DNA of 64,000 nt from Sporosarcina sp. P2 (GTDB lineage: Bacteria > Bacillota > Bacilli > Bacillales_A > Planococcaceae), in contig NZ_PDYY01000009.1 of the NCBI RefSeq assembly GCF_002743255.1, positions 62,001 through 126,000 on the forward strand, written 5' to 3'. The translations under genes were made by a program, and so were the position numbers. Positions within the stretch are counted from its first letter, which is position 1. Each line of letters begins with the position of its first letter. Under the pieces are notes generated by a model, which had not been told where the DNA came from, did not search any database, and was given only the letters and a program-made list of their open reading frames with translations. Below, piece by piece: positions 1 through 8,412 of this stretch.

Positions 1-2
1 AC

Positions 3-83
3 AACCATCTTCGCCAGACCATCATGGAAGATCAGCTACGTCAAGTACTGACACACTTTATGGAGAGTTGGAATGTGCAGTAG
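3..83 (+). CDS. C-terminal end of the gene upstream of qcrA (partial)
   Basis: An open frame enters from the left edge and gives 26 residues ending MESWNVQ before a TAG at 81-83. No start is visible. In Bacillus the gene just before qcrA is ypiF (DUF2487), so position suggests that family, but the tail is too short to confirm it by sequence. The frame and stop are seen; identity is inference from gene order only. Confidence 0.4.
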   Translation, partial: NHLRQTIMEDQLRQVLTHFMESWNVQ

Positions 84-404
84 GGTGATAAATATTGAAG
101 ACAGAGTTCAGGATTGACACGATCTTTTGATTTAGAACTTGAACTAAATCAATTTTAATGTCATTATCAGTACAGGCACACCTAAACACCGTCCTCAAAA
201 GGGTACAAGCACTAATCGGGACGTATTTAAAGGTTGATTGCCGTTTGTCACCAAATCTTAATATTTGTCCACAAACTTAAGTACCTACTAAAAGCATTAT
301 TGAATTTAGTTTCATATTGATATATCATAGATATGTCCTAGTATTACAATTAGCAAAAGAATGTCCGTGGGACTGACTTTGGAGTAAGAGGAGGGAAATT
401 ACTG
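84..404 (+). promoter_or_regulatory. Upstream region of qcrA with candidate promoter at 317-344
   Basis: This 320-base gap holds no convincing ORF. A possible sigma-A promoter is TTGATA (317-322), a 16-base spacer and TAGTAT (339-344), about 60 bases before the qcrA start. The SD sequence AAGAGGAGGG lies at about 386-395. The rest is AT-rich with no strong hairpin. In B. subtilis qcrABC has its own regulated promoter, which fits, but no operator could be assigned here. Confidence 0.35.
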
Positions 405-905
405 ATGAGCAATAAAGTGTCAAGACGCACGTTCCTAAGTTATACATTAATGGGAACTGGTGGGTTCATGGCCTCTGCAATGCTGATGCCGATGATTCGT
501 TTCGCAATTGATCCCGTTCTGGCTAGTGCCGGCGGTTCCGACATGATTCCAACACCGCAAAAAGAAGCTGATCTCTCGGAAGTACCAGTTCGTGTCGACT
601 ATACAATCAAAGATCGACAAGATGGATGGTATACTTCTGACGAATCTAATACGGCTTGGGTCTACAAAGAAGGCGACAAAGTCATAGCACTTTCTCCGGT
701 CTGTAAACACTTAGGGTGTACAGTAAACTGGGAAGGCGACGAGCATAAAAACGAATTTTTCTGCCCATGTCACGCTGGACGTTATAAGAAAAATGGTGCA
801 AACATTCCAGGAACACCGCCGCTTGGACCGCTTGATGAGTTTGAAGTAGAAGTCATCGACGGATTTGTCTATCTTGGTGGAGTAATACCGAACACATTAG
901 TCTAA
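405..905 (+). CDS. qcrA: Menaquinol:cytochrome c reductase, Rieske iron-sulfur subunit
   Basis: Rieske [2Fe-2S] subunit of the bc-type complex, which passes electrons from menaquinol to cytochrome c on the outer face of the membrane. The 166-residue protein starts with a twin-arginine-like stretch (SRRTF) and one hydrophobic segment (about 10-40), suggesting a Tat-dependent N-terminal anchor. Cluster boxes are complete: Cys100-x-His102 with Cys105, and Cys120-x-Cys122-His123. Cys100, His102, Cys120 and His123 are the expected ligands; Cys105 and Cys122 form the usual disulfide. ATG 405 follows a strong SD. It is the first gene of the qcrA-qcrB-qcrC operon. Confidence 0.96.
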   Translation: MSNKVSRRTFLSYTLMGTGGFMASAMLMPMIRFAIDPVLASAGGSDMIPTPQKEADLSEVPVRVDYTIKDRQDGWYTSDESNTAWVYKEGDKVIALSPVCKHLGCTVNWEGDEHKNEFFCPCHAGRYKKNGANIPGTPPLGPLDEFEVEVIDGFVYLGGVIPNTLV

Positions 906-927
906 AGGGTAAGGGGGTACGACCGCA

Positions 928-1602
928 GTGTTAAATAAAATTTATGATTGGGTGGATGAACGGTTAGATATCACACCAATTTGGCGAGATATCGCTGACC
1001 ACGAAGTACCTGAGCACGTAAACCCTGCACATCATTTTTCTGCATTCATCTATTGTTTCGGAGGTTTGACGTTTTTCGTAACGGTTATCCAAATCTTGTC
1101 TGGTATGTTCCTGACAATGTATTACACACCGGATATTGAAAACGCATGGAAATCAGTTTTCTACCTTCAGAACGATGTTGCATTCGGTGAACTTGTGCGT
1201 GGGATGCACCACTGGGGGGCTTCGTTAGTTATCGTAATGATGTTCCTACATACTTTGCGTGTATTCTTTACAGGGTCTTATAAGAAGCCTCGTGAATTGA
1301 ACTGGATCGTCGGAGTATTGATCTTCGTCGTAATGCTAGGTCTTGGATTCACAGGATATCTATTGCCTTGGGATATGAAAGCTCTATTTGCAACAAAAGT
1401 TGGGATTGAGATTGCCGCGTCAGTACCTTTCATCGGAGAACAGATTAAAATCCTTCTCGCGGGTGATTCCACGATTTTAGGTGCACAGACGTTAACAAGA
1501 TTCTTCGCGATTCATGTATTTTTCCTACCGGCTGCTTTGCTTGGGTTGCTTGCAGCGCACTTTATCATGATCAGAAGACAAGGTATTTCCGGACCACTAT
1601 AA
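928..1602 (+). CDS. qcrB: Menaquinol:cytochrome c reductase, cytochrome b subunit
   Basis: Cytochrome b6-type membrane subunit carrying the b hemes and quinol-binding sites. The 224-residue protein has four hydrophobic segments and the paired histidines expected of heme ligands, in RGMHHWGAS and FLHTLRVFF on one helix and FAIHVFF and LAAHFIM on another. It is b6-sized, so the remaining helices lie on QcrC, as in Bacillus. The start is GTG 928, 22 bases after qcrA, with SD AAGGGGG. It is co-transcribed with qcrA and qcrC. Confidence 0.96.
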   Translation: MLNKIYDWVDERLDITPIWRDIADHEVPEHVNPAHHFSAFIYCFGGLTFFVTVIQILSGMFLTMYYTPDIENAWKSVFYLQNDVAFGELVRGMHHWGASLVIVMMFLHTLRVFFTGSYKKPRELNWIVGVLIFVVMLGLGFTGYLLPWDMKALFATKVGIEIAASVPFIGEQIKILLAGDSTILGAQTLTRFFAIHVFFLPAALLGLLAAHFIMIRRQGISGPL

Positions 1603-1653
1603 GAACCAATTTTTCGGTTAGGGTCATCTGAAATTTAAGAAGGAGGGAATAAC

Positions 1654-2421
1654 ATGCACCGCGGAAAAGGGATGAAATTTGTTGGGGATTCGCGCATCAA
1701 GGCTTCAGGCAAGATGTCGAATACACCAAAAGATTACTCAGAATATCCGGGTAAAACCGAGGCATTCTGGCCAAACTTTCTATTGAAAGAGTGGATGGTC
1801 GGATCGATTTTCTTAATCGGTTATCTGATCGTTACTCTTGCACACCCGTCACCGCTTGAGCGTCAAGCGGACCCGACGGATACAATGTATATACCGATAC
1901 CAGACTGGTATTTCCTATTCATGTATCAGCTACTGAAATATGAATTCGCTTCCGGTCCTTATAACGTGATCGGTGCGATCGTAATTCCTGGATTGGCAGT
2001 TATGGCATTAATGCTAGTTCCATTCATGGATACAACGAAAGAGAGACGTCCGTTTAAGCGTCCATTGCCAACAGGTTTCATGATTCTTTCGTTCTTAGCT
2101 ATCTTCTACTTGACTTGGGAATCAGTCGAAAACCACGACTGGGAAGCAGCAAAAGTTCAAGGTGCTATTGTGGACGAAGTGGAATATGATGAAACGGCTG
2201 AAGGGTATGAGATTTATCAAGGCTCTTCCTGTATTGGCTGTCACGGTGACTCCTTCCAAGGTGGACTGGGCTTACCGTTAACTAACACAGGTTTGACACC
2301 TGAAGAAATTATCAAAATCGCTCATGATGGTCGTGGTACAATGCCTGCTGGTACATGGGAAGGTTCAGAAGAAGATCTTCAAGTACTTGCTGAATTTATA
2401 TCTGAGCTAGAGACAAAGTAA
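1654..2421 (+). CDS. qcrC: Menaquinol:cytochrome c reductase, subunit IV/cytochrome c fusion
   Basis: Third subunit of the Bacillus-type bc complex. It fuses a subunit-IV-like membrane part (three hydrophobic segments, about residues 45-160, including the PDWYFLF motif) to a C-terminal c-type cytochrome domain. Covalent heme attachment is shown by CIGCH (Cys193, Cys196, His197); the distal methionine is probably in GTMPAG. Length is 255 residues, as usual for the family. ATG 1654 has SD AAGGAGGG. A strong terminator directly after the stop ends the operon. Confidence 0.96.
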   Translation: MHRGKGMKFVGDSRIKASGKMSNTPKDYSEYPGKTEAFWPNFLLKEWMVGSIFLIGYLIVTLAHPSPLERQADPTDTMYIPIPDWYFLFMYQLLKYEFASGPYNVIGAIVIPGLAVMALMLVPFMDTTKERRPFKRPLPTGFMILSFLAIFYLTWESVENHDWEAAKVQGAIVDEVEYDETAEGYEIYQGSSCIGCHGDSFQGGLGLPLTNTGLTPEEIIKIAHDGRGTMPAGTWEGSEEDLQVLAEFISELETK

Positions 2422-2424
2422 GAA

Positions 2425-2452
2425 AAAGAGTCAGGAAACTGACTCTTTTTTT
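2425..2452 (+). terminator. Rho-independent terminator of qcrABC
   Basis: AAAGAGTCAG (2425-2434), a GAAA loop and CTGACTC (2439-2445) form a clean hairpin followed by seven T residues, just after the qcrC stop. Confidence 0.93.
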
Positions 2453-2512
2453 CTATATATTGATCTTTAATTAAACTTTACATAAAAATAGTATATTCCA
2501 ATGGAAGTGGTG

Positions 2513-3124
2513 ATGTTTTTGCGAATGTTATGGGCTCAAATCTGGATGATCCTTTCACATAAATCATTCTTATGGACTCTTCTTTTTATCAATATAGTAG
2601 GTTCGGTCTACGGATATGATTGGTATATGTGGCAACTGGAAATCACAGAACCGAAATACTGGATTTTCGTACCGGATAGTCCTACGGCTACTTTGTTCTT
2701 TTGTATAGCTATAATAGGCTGGCTACTTAATCGAAACTTCAAATTGATGGAAGCACTCGCACTCATCACTTTAGTAAAGTATGGCTTATGGGCGGTCGCT
2801 ATGAATTTGTTGACGCTCGTTGTAACCGGTTCGATTGGTTGGATAGGCTGGATGTTGATAGGCTCCCATTTCGCAATGGCATTGCAAGGAACCTTATACT
2901 TGCCAAAATATAAATTCACAGCTTGGCATATTGCAATTGCGGCTATTTGGACACTTCATAATGATGTAATCGACTATGTCTTCGGACAAATGCCAATTTA
3001 CCACGACCTTTCGCAATTTAGTCCACAAATCGGCTATTTCACATTTTGGTTATCCATAGCTTGTATTGCTACGGCTATGTGGAATTATAAGTCGAGACTG
3101 GATATGCGCGTGTTGAAAGCGTAG
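2513..3124 (+). CDS. ypjA: DUF1405 family membrane protein (YpjA-like)
   Basis: Polytopic membrane protein of unknown function with about six hydrophobic segments across 203 residues. Place (directly after qcrC) and length match B. subtilis YpjA, a DUF1405 protein. An in-frame ATG at 2501 exists, but ATG 2513 has GGAAGTGG just upstream, so the shorter form is preferred. It lies between the qcr terminator and the peptidase gene, so it probably has its own promoter. Family assignment rests on synteny and general appearance; no biochemical role is known to me. Confidence 0.8.
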   Translation: MFLRMLWAQIWMILSHKSFLWTLLFINIVGSVYGYDWYMWQLEITEPKYWIFVPDSPTATLFFCIAIIGWLLNRNFKLMEALALITLVKYGLWAVAMNLLTLVVTGSIGWIGWMLIGSHFAMALQGTLYLPKYKFTAWHIAIAAIWTLHNDVIDYVFGQMPIYHDLSQFSPQIGYFTFWLSIACIATAMWNYKSRLDMRVLKA

Positions 3125-3190
3125 TTAATAGTTGCAGGAAGCAAGTAAACATTATAAAATTAAAGGCAGAGAGAAAGGGGAGAGATATAC

Positions 3191-3859
3191 GTGTTCTGGA
3201 TTTACTTTGGTATCATTTTATTGCTTCCTATCTATGCGCAATTTAAAGTGAAAAGCACATATAAAAAGTATTCAAAGATACGTTCTACTTCTGGGATGAC
3301 AGGTGCTCAAGTAGCAAGGCTTATTTTGGATCAAAATGGTTTACATGATGTAAAGGTAGTGGAAAGCCAAGGGTTTTTAACGGATCATTATAATCCATTG
3401 ACAAAGATCGTGGCACTATCGACAAGTAACTATCATGAATCATCTGTAGCAGGTACTGCAGTAGCGGCGCACGAAGTCGGTCACGCTATTCAAGATAAAG
3501 AGGCTTACTCATTCTTGCGTTTCCGCCACAGACTGGCGCCAGTCGCTAGTTTGACTTCAAACGCATCCTGGGTATTCATCATGATTGGGATTATCTTCTC
3601 TAGCATGAACTCTTTGCTAGGTATCGGAATTCTGTTGATGGCCGTTGGGGTACTATTCCAAATTGTTACATTGCCAGTAGAGTTTAATGCATCATCACGT
3701 GCGATGGATCAAATCATTCAACTTGGCATCATCCGTAATGATGAAGAACCACAAGCGAAAAAAGTATTGAGTGCAGCCGCGATGACATATGTTGCTGCAA
3801 CTGCAGTAGCTGTACTGGAGCTAGTTCGTTTGATTTTAATCTTTACAAGCCGTGACTAA
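3191..3859 (+). CDS. YugP-type membrane zinc metallopeptidase
   Basis: Integral membrane zinc protease of the YugP family (PF04298). The 222-residue protein starts with a hydrophobic segment, contains the metal motif HEVGHAIQ near residue 93-100, with the glutamate as general base, and has further hydrophobic segments at about 125-165 and 195-218. The start is GTG 3191 with an AAAGGGGAG SD. In Bacillus yugP lies elsewhere; here it replaces ypjB between ypjA and the YitT gene. Substrate is unknown. A bidirectional terminator follows. Confidence 0.9.
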   Translation: MFWIYFGIILLLPIYAQFKVKSTYKKYSKIRSTSGMTGAQVARLILDQNGLHDVKVVESQGFLTDHYNPLTKIVALSTSNYHESSVAGTAVAAHEVGHAIQDKEAYSFLRFRHRLAPVASLTSNASWVFIMIGIIFSSMNSLLGIGILLMAVGVLFQIVTLPVEFNASSRAMDQIIQLGIIRNDEEPQAKKVLSAAAMTYVAATAVAVLELVRLILIFTSRD

Positions 3860-3867
3860 TAAATACA

Positions 3868-3900
3868 AAATCCTTCTGCTATAGCAGAAGGATTTTTTTT
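3868..3900. terminator. Bidirectional terminator between yugP-like and YitT genes
   Basis: ATCCTTCTGC, loop TATA, GCAGAAGGAT is a perfect 10-bp stem flanked by A and T runs, so it can serve both converging genes. It overlaps the last codons or stop of the minus-strand gene. Confidence 0.92.
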
Positions 3901-4771
3901 AATCACTGATTGGCCTTTTTTGTTCATCCAATGTAAATCCTTCACCCATTACATCATGTACTTCCATCATGGAGACGAATGCTTCGGGATCTACAGCGGT
4001 GATGAGGTTTTTCAATCGAATCATTTCATTTTTTCCGACCACGCAGTAGAGTATTTCACGGTTTTCTTTTGAAAAATGACCGTAACCTTTGAACACCGTC
4101 ACGCCTCGCTCCATAGAATTTGATATGTTAGTAGCGATTTCATCTGGAAAGTTCGTTACAATGAATGCACCTCTCGCAGAGTATGCTCCTTCTTGTACGA
4201 AATCAATGACGCGAGCTCCAACGAAGAGTGCAACCAATGTATACATCATCGAGCGGTAATCTAAATAGACAGCCCATGACAATAAAATGATAGCGGCATC
4301 GAACACAAACATCGTTTTACCCATCGTAATTCCATATTTCTTATGTACGAGTCTCGCTATGATATCGGAGCCACCTGTCGTCCCACCGCTTCTAAATATA
4401 ATACCTAGTCCTACACCGATGAATACGCCAGCAAATAGCGCGACTAGGAACAGGTCACCTTCCATATGGATATTCACTTGATACTGCATGAACACTTTAA
4501 TGAAAATCGACACTGCCACCGTACCGATGACAGTATAGATGAAGGAACGTCTGCCAAGCATTTTCCAACCTATTAAAAACATGGGGATATTCAGCAATAA
4601 GTTCAGTAAGGCTGGATCCCAATTGAAAGCAAACAGTAGAATTAATGTAATTCCGGTAAATCCACCTTCTGCTAGTTCATGCTGAATCGTAAAGTTCACG
4701 AGTCCAAAACTAAATAGCGCTGCGCCTAACATAATCAATAAAATATTCCGTACACGAATTCCAGCGAACAA
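3899..4771 (-). CDS. ypjC: YitT family membrane protein (YpjC-like; DUF161/DUF2179)
   Basis: Membrane protein with about five hydrophobic segments in the first 190 residues, including the family-typical NLAEGGFTG-like stretch (HELAEGGFTG) and FRSGGTTGGSDI, then a soluble DUF2179 domain (about 200-285). Function is unknown. The frame opens at tandem GTG codons (4780, 4777), but the SD AGGAGGA sits at 4787-4781, touching the first of them; TTG 4771 is better spaced, so it is preferred. Synteny (qcr side, then ypjD) supports YpjC. Transcription converges with the yugP-like gene. Confidence 0.85.
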   Translation of the reverse strand: MFAGIRVRNILLIMLGAALFSFGLVNFTIQHELAEGGFTGITLILLFAFNWDPALLNLLLNIPMFLIGWKMLGRRSFIYTVIGTVAVSIFIKVFMQYQVNIHMEGDLFLVALFAGVFIGVGLGIIFRSGGTTGGSDIIARLVHKKYGITMGKTMFVFDAAIILLSWAVYLDYRSMMYTLVALFVGARVIDFVQEGAYSARGAFIVTNFPDEIATNISNSMERGVTVFKGYGHFSKENREILYCVVGKNEMIRLKNLITAVDPEAFVSMMEVHDVMGEGFTLDEQKRPISD

Positions 4772-4903
4772 ACACACCACTCCTCCTGTTAATTGATTCT
4801 GGATGTAATTGAACTTCTTGTTCTATGTAGCTTGTCCTACGTACGCACTTATAATCATTCAGTGATACGTGCACTATACATAGTATGTGCTAAATATTAT
4901 ATT

Positions 4904-4932
4904 TTGACAATAGCCAGAAGAATGCATACGAT
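4904..4932 (+). promoter_or_regulatory. Sigma-A promoter for ypjD-dapB-bshA-cca-birA
   Basis: TTGACA (4904-4909), a 17-base spacer and TACGAT (4927-4932). The predicted start of transcription (about 4939) falls within or right beside the SD AGGAAGGGGA, so the message would have an extremely short leader. Confidence 0.65.
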
Positions 4933-4952
4933 AGGAAGGGGAGTTGATAGCG

Positions 4953-5291
4953 ATGACTAAAACGATGGAACAATTGCAACGAGATGTTGATACATACATA
5001 ACTGGTTTTAAAGAAGGATACTTTCCTCCAATGGAACTCATCGCACGGCTTACGGAGGAGTTGGGGGAATTATCCCGTGAAGTACAGGATCGCTACGGGA
5101 TGAAGAAGAAAAAATCTTCTGAAGCCATCCGAACGTTGGAGGAAGAAACGGGCGATCTATTATTCGTCTTAATTTGTTTTGCTAACTCACAACAAATCGA
5201 TTTATCCGAAGCGCTAGATACCGTATTGACAAAATTCAACACAAGAGATAAAGATCGCTGGACCAAAAAGGAGGAAAAGAATGATGATTAA
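4953..5291 (+). CDS. ypjD: MazG-like nucleotide pyrophosphohydrolase (YpjD)
   Basis: Small (112-residue) all-alpha NTP pyrophosphohydrolase of the MazG superfamily. The metal-binding signature is visible as LTEELGELSREV (about 31-42) and LEEETGDLLFVLICFAN, the EExxE...ExxD arrangement. Preferred substrate cannot be read from sequence. ATG 4953 is chosen over TTG 4944, which lies too close to the SD. It overlaps dapB by 11 bases, indicating translational coupling, and starts the five-gene operon. Confidence 0.9.
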   Translation: MTKTMEQLQRDVDTYITGFKEGYFPPMELIARLTEELGELSREVQDRYGMKKKKSSEAIRTLEEETGDLLFVLICFANSQQIDLSEALDTVLTKFNTRDKDRWTKKEEKNDD

Positions 5292-6081
5292 ATTAGCAAT
5301 AGCAGGTGCACGTGGAAGAATGGGTGGGACTGCTATAGTCGCAGGAACGGAAGCGGCAGATATAGAGATTGTAGCGGTACTCGATTATAAACATGACGGG
5401 GAATATTTACATAATGGAACAGTATCGGATGCCGAAGGTGGAATACCGATTTTCACATCGCTTGAAGCGTTGCATGCTGCGCACCATCCTGATGTATTAC
5501 TTGATGTCACAGATCCCGATGCGGTATTTGCTAACGCAAGTAAAGCATTGTCATTAGGCATGGATGTAGTAATCGGAACATCTGGATTGACGGCTGAAAT
5601 GCTCAAAGACTTAGAGAGTCTGTCCAATGAACAGCAAAAAAGCTGTATTATCGCACCGAACTTCTCGATTGGCGCAGTTCTCATGATGAAATTTGCTCAA
5701 CAAGCTGCTCGTTACTTAGGAGATGTTGAAATACTTGAAATGCACCATGATCGGAAATTGGATGCACCGTCCGGAACAGCTGTGAAAACGGCAGAGATGA
5801 TCCGTGAAGTACGTGCCGCTCATATCCAAGGCCATCCAGAAGAACAAGAGAAACTTAAAGGTGCACGTGGTGCCGATATCGAAGGAATGAAAATTCACAG
5901 TATTCGTTTACCGGGATTACTCGCACATCAAGAAGTATTACTTGGCGGTGAAGGGGAATTGCTCAAGATCCGTCACGACTCTTTCGACCGGAAGTCCTTT
6001 ATGCCGGGTATTTTACTTTCGATTCGTGAAGCTGTTTCTACTCCACGATTCATTTATGGGCTTGAAAAAATTATAGATTAA
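5281..6081 (+). CDS. dapB: 4-hydroxy-tetrahydrodipicolinate reductase
   Basis: NAD(P)H-dependent reductase of the diaminopimelate/lysine pathway, giving tetrahydrodipicolinate for lysine, peptidoglycan and spore dipicolinate. The Rossmann motif GARGRMGG is at the N terminus (about 9-16), and the family signature EMHHDRKLDAPSGTA is near 155-169, with the catalytic histidine and lysine and the substrate-binding SGT. Length 266 matches the family. ATG 5281 has SD GGAGG at good spacing. It is the second gene of the operon. Confidence 0.97.
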   Translation: MMIKLAIAGARGRMGGTAIVAGTEAADIEIVAVLDYKHDGEYLHNGTVSDAEGGIPIFTSLEALHAAHHPDVLLDVTDPDAVFANASKALSLGMDVVIGTSGLTAEMLKDLESLSNEQQKSCIIAPNFSIGAVLMMKFAQQAARYLGDVEILEMHHDRKLDAPSGTAVKTAEMIREVRAAHIQGHPEEQEKLKGARGADIEGMKIHSIRLPGLLAHQEVLLGGEGELLKIRHDSFDRKSFMPGILLSIREAVSTPRFIYGLEKIID

Positions 6082-6106
6082 ATTTTTGCAGTGAGGCGGT
6101 TAACGT

Positions 6107-7246
6107 ATGCAACGAAGAACATTAAAAGTAGGTGTCATTTGTTATCCATCGCTCGGTGGTTCAGGTGTAGTGGCGACGGAGTTAGGACTCAAAATGGCTG
6201 CTAAAGGGCATGAGATGCATTATATTACATCGAGCAGACCGTTTCGGTTTTTAGATATCCATCCGAATATCCATTTTCATGAAGTGACGATTGAAGGGTA
6301 TGCAGTTTTTAAGTATCCTCCGTACGACATTGCCCTTGCCAATCGCATCGCGCAAGTCATAGAATCGGAACATCTGGATTTGCTTCATGTTCACTACGCT
6401 GTACCACACGCGATTTCTGCTATTTTGGCGAAAGATATGGCGCAATCATCTATTGGCATCATCACGACCCTACATGGCACCGATGTGACGATTCTCGGTC
6501 ACGACCCTGCGTTAAAAAATACATTGTCGTATGGTATTAATAAGTCCGACCGTGTGACCGCTGTATCTCGTTCATTGCGCAATGAAACGATCGAGTTGCT
6601 GCAGCCAACGACAGAAATACAAACGATTTATAATTTCATTGATGAAGAAAAGTATTATCCACGTGAAGTGGAACATCTTCGGGAAGAACTTGGTATTGAG
6701 CCCGATGAAAAAGTTCTCATCCACATATCTAATTTTCGAAAAGTGAAGCGCATTCCCGATATTATTGAAAGCTTCCGTTTGATTGATAAGCAACATAAAG
6801 CGAAATTGCTGTTAGTGGGTGAAGGTCCGGAGAAATTTTATTTGGAAGAATTCGTTAAGACCCATGAATTGCAAGACGATATTTTCTTCTTAGGTAAGCG
6901 TAACGATCTGCCCGAATTATTGTCTATTAGTGATGCGATGTTGTTGCTTTCAGAGAAAGAAGCATTCGGTCTCGTGCTGCTGGAGGCTTTTGCTTGTGGT
7001 GTGCCCGCTGTAGCAAATGCGATCGGTGGAATTCCGGAAGTGGTTCAAGAAGGTGTCAACGGATTCTTAGTAGAACTAGGAGATGTACAAGCCGTTGCTG
7101 ATCGTCTGACACAGTTGCTAAGTGATTCCAATTTGCATCAACAAATGAAAAGTAATGCTATGCGTACAGTGCAGGAAGAATTCAGTTCCGAATCAATTGT
7201 AGCGCAATATGAGGAATTATATTATGAAGTGGCGGCGATGAAATGA
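6107..7246 (+). CDS. bshA: N-acetyl-alpha-D-glucosaminyl L-malate synthase
   Basis: GT4-family glycosyltransferase that joins GlcNAc from UDP-GlcNAc to L-malate, the first step of bacillithiol synthesis. The 379-residue protein has the N-terminal glycine-rich loop GGSGVVATELG, HGTDVT, SNFRKVKRI and the nucleotide-binding EAFGLVLLEAFACGVP signature near 283-298. Position between dapB and cca matches B. subtilis. However, mgsA and bshB1, which lie between dapB and bshA there, are missing. It ends in an ATGA overlap with cca. Confidence 0.95.
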   Translation: MQRRTLKVGVICYPSLGGSGVVATELGLKMAAKGHEMHYITSSRPFRFLDIHPNIHFHEVTIEGYAVFKYPPYDIALANRIAQVIESEHLDLLHVHYAVPHAISAILAKDMAQSSIGIITTLHGTDVTILGHDPALKNTLSYGINKSDRVTAVSRSLRNETIELLQPTTEIQTIYNFIDEEKYYPREVEHLREELGIEPDEKVLIHISNFRKVKRIPDIIESFRLIDKQHKAKLLLVGEGPEKFYLEEFVKTHELQDDIFFLGKRNDLPELLSISDAMLLLSEKEAFGLVLLEAFACGVPAVANAIGGIPEVVQEGVNGFLVELGDVQAVADRLTQLLSDSNLHQQMKSNAMRTVQEEFSSESIVAQYEELYYEVAAMK

Positions 7247-8412
7247 CCATTTCTTTCGGTTCAGTAGCAAGTCGGCAAGTAATTAGAGAATTGCATGCGG
7301 CAGGTTATGAAGCCGTCTTTGTCGGCGGTGCGGTTCGTGATGCGGAGCTTGGTAAAAAACCACTAGATATTGACATTACAACTTCTGCTACGCCGTCTCA
7401 AGTCAAAGAAGTATTTAGACATACAATTGATGTGGGCATTGAACACGGTACGATTCTTGTGCTGATGCATGGAGAACCTATTGAAGTGACGACATACCGC
7501 TCGGAAACTACAACTGGCGATCCCGTCTATATAACATCGTTGCGAGAAGACTTGCACCACCGTGATTTTACAATCAATGCGCTCGCTATGACAGTAGACG
7601 GAGAACTCATCGATTTCTTTGATGGACTCGAAGATATGAAGCGAAAAATCATTCGTGCTGTTGGAAAGCCTGAAGAACGCTTTCAAGAAGATCCATTGCG
7701 GATTTTCCGTGCTTTGCGTTTTTCCTCCGTCTTGGATTTTGATATAGAAGAGCAAACTTTGCAGGTGATGAGAACACTGGCTCCTTCATTGCATGGTGTT
7801 GCGATTGAACGGATCAAAACAGAAATGGATAAACTGTTTCAAGGTCAGAACCCTTCACGAGCTTTTCATTACGGGTGTGAAATTGGATTGCCGGAACTTT
7901 TTCCCGAGTTATTTGTAGCGTTTAAATCGCTGGATTGCTATACACCATTTCTTGACGCGCGTCATGGCTTTGCTGCGGTGCTCGCCATAACGGATATGAA
8001 CGCAACAGACCTGGCTCGGCTCTTCAAATTATCCAATAAGGAAAAACGCTTCTTGAAACAATTTGAAGAGGCCTATGCGATACGCACACAACGATCATTT
8101 GATCCATGGGATTTCTATAGCTTTTCAACCGACATACTAGAAGTAGTGGGCAAGGTCTTTAACGTAAATCATGAGGATTTTATTGTAAGTAAACAGCAAA
8201 TTGAACAGTATAAAAAACAACTACAGATTCTGCAACGCACGGACCTATCATTCACTGGGAAAGATTTAGTAAAATGGTCTGGAAAAAATGGCGGTAAATG
8301 GACAAGTGATTGGATTACGAAAATTGAACGAGCAGTTGTCTACGGACAAATTGAAAATGACGTACAGACGATAAAGGAATGGTTTATAAATGAAATCTCC
8401 CGTGAAAAGTGA
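7243..8412 (+). CDS. cca: CCA tRNA nucleotidyltransferase
   Basis: Class II CCA-adding enzyme that builds or repairs the 3' CCA end of tRNAs. Motifs in order: GGAVRD (about 28-33), the metal-binding DIDITTSA (42-49), RDFTINALAM (about 107-116) and DPLRIFRALRFSS. The C-terminal half is the helical tRNA-binding body. The 389-residue length is typical. The start ATG overlaps the bshA stop (ATGA), and the 3' end overlaps birA by 23 bases. Confidence 0.96.
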   Translation: MTISFGSVASRQVIRELHAAGYEAVFVGGAVRDAELGKKPLDIDITTSATPSQVKEVFRHTIDVGIEHGTILVLMHGEPIEVTTYRSETTTGDPVYITSLREDLHHRDFTINALAMTVDGELIDFFDGLEDMKRKIIRAVGKPEERFQEDPLRIFRALRFSSVLDFDIEEQTLQVMRTLAPSLHGVAIERIKTEMDKLFQGQNPSRAFHYGCEIGLPELFPELFVAFKSLDCYTPFLDARHGFAAVLAITDMNATDLARLFKLSNKEKRFLKQFEEAYAIRTQRSFDPWDFYSFSTDILEVVGKVFNVNHEDFIVSKQQIEQYKKQLQILQRTDLSFTGKDLVKWSGKNGGKWTSDWITKIERAVVYGQIENDVQTIKEWFINEISREK

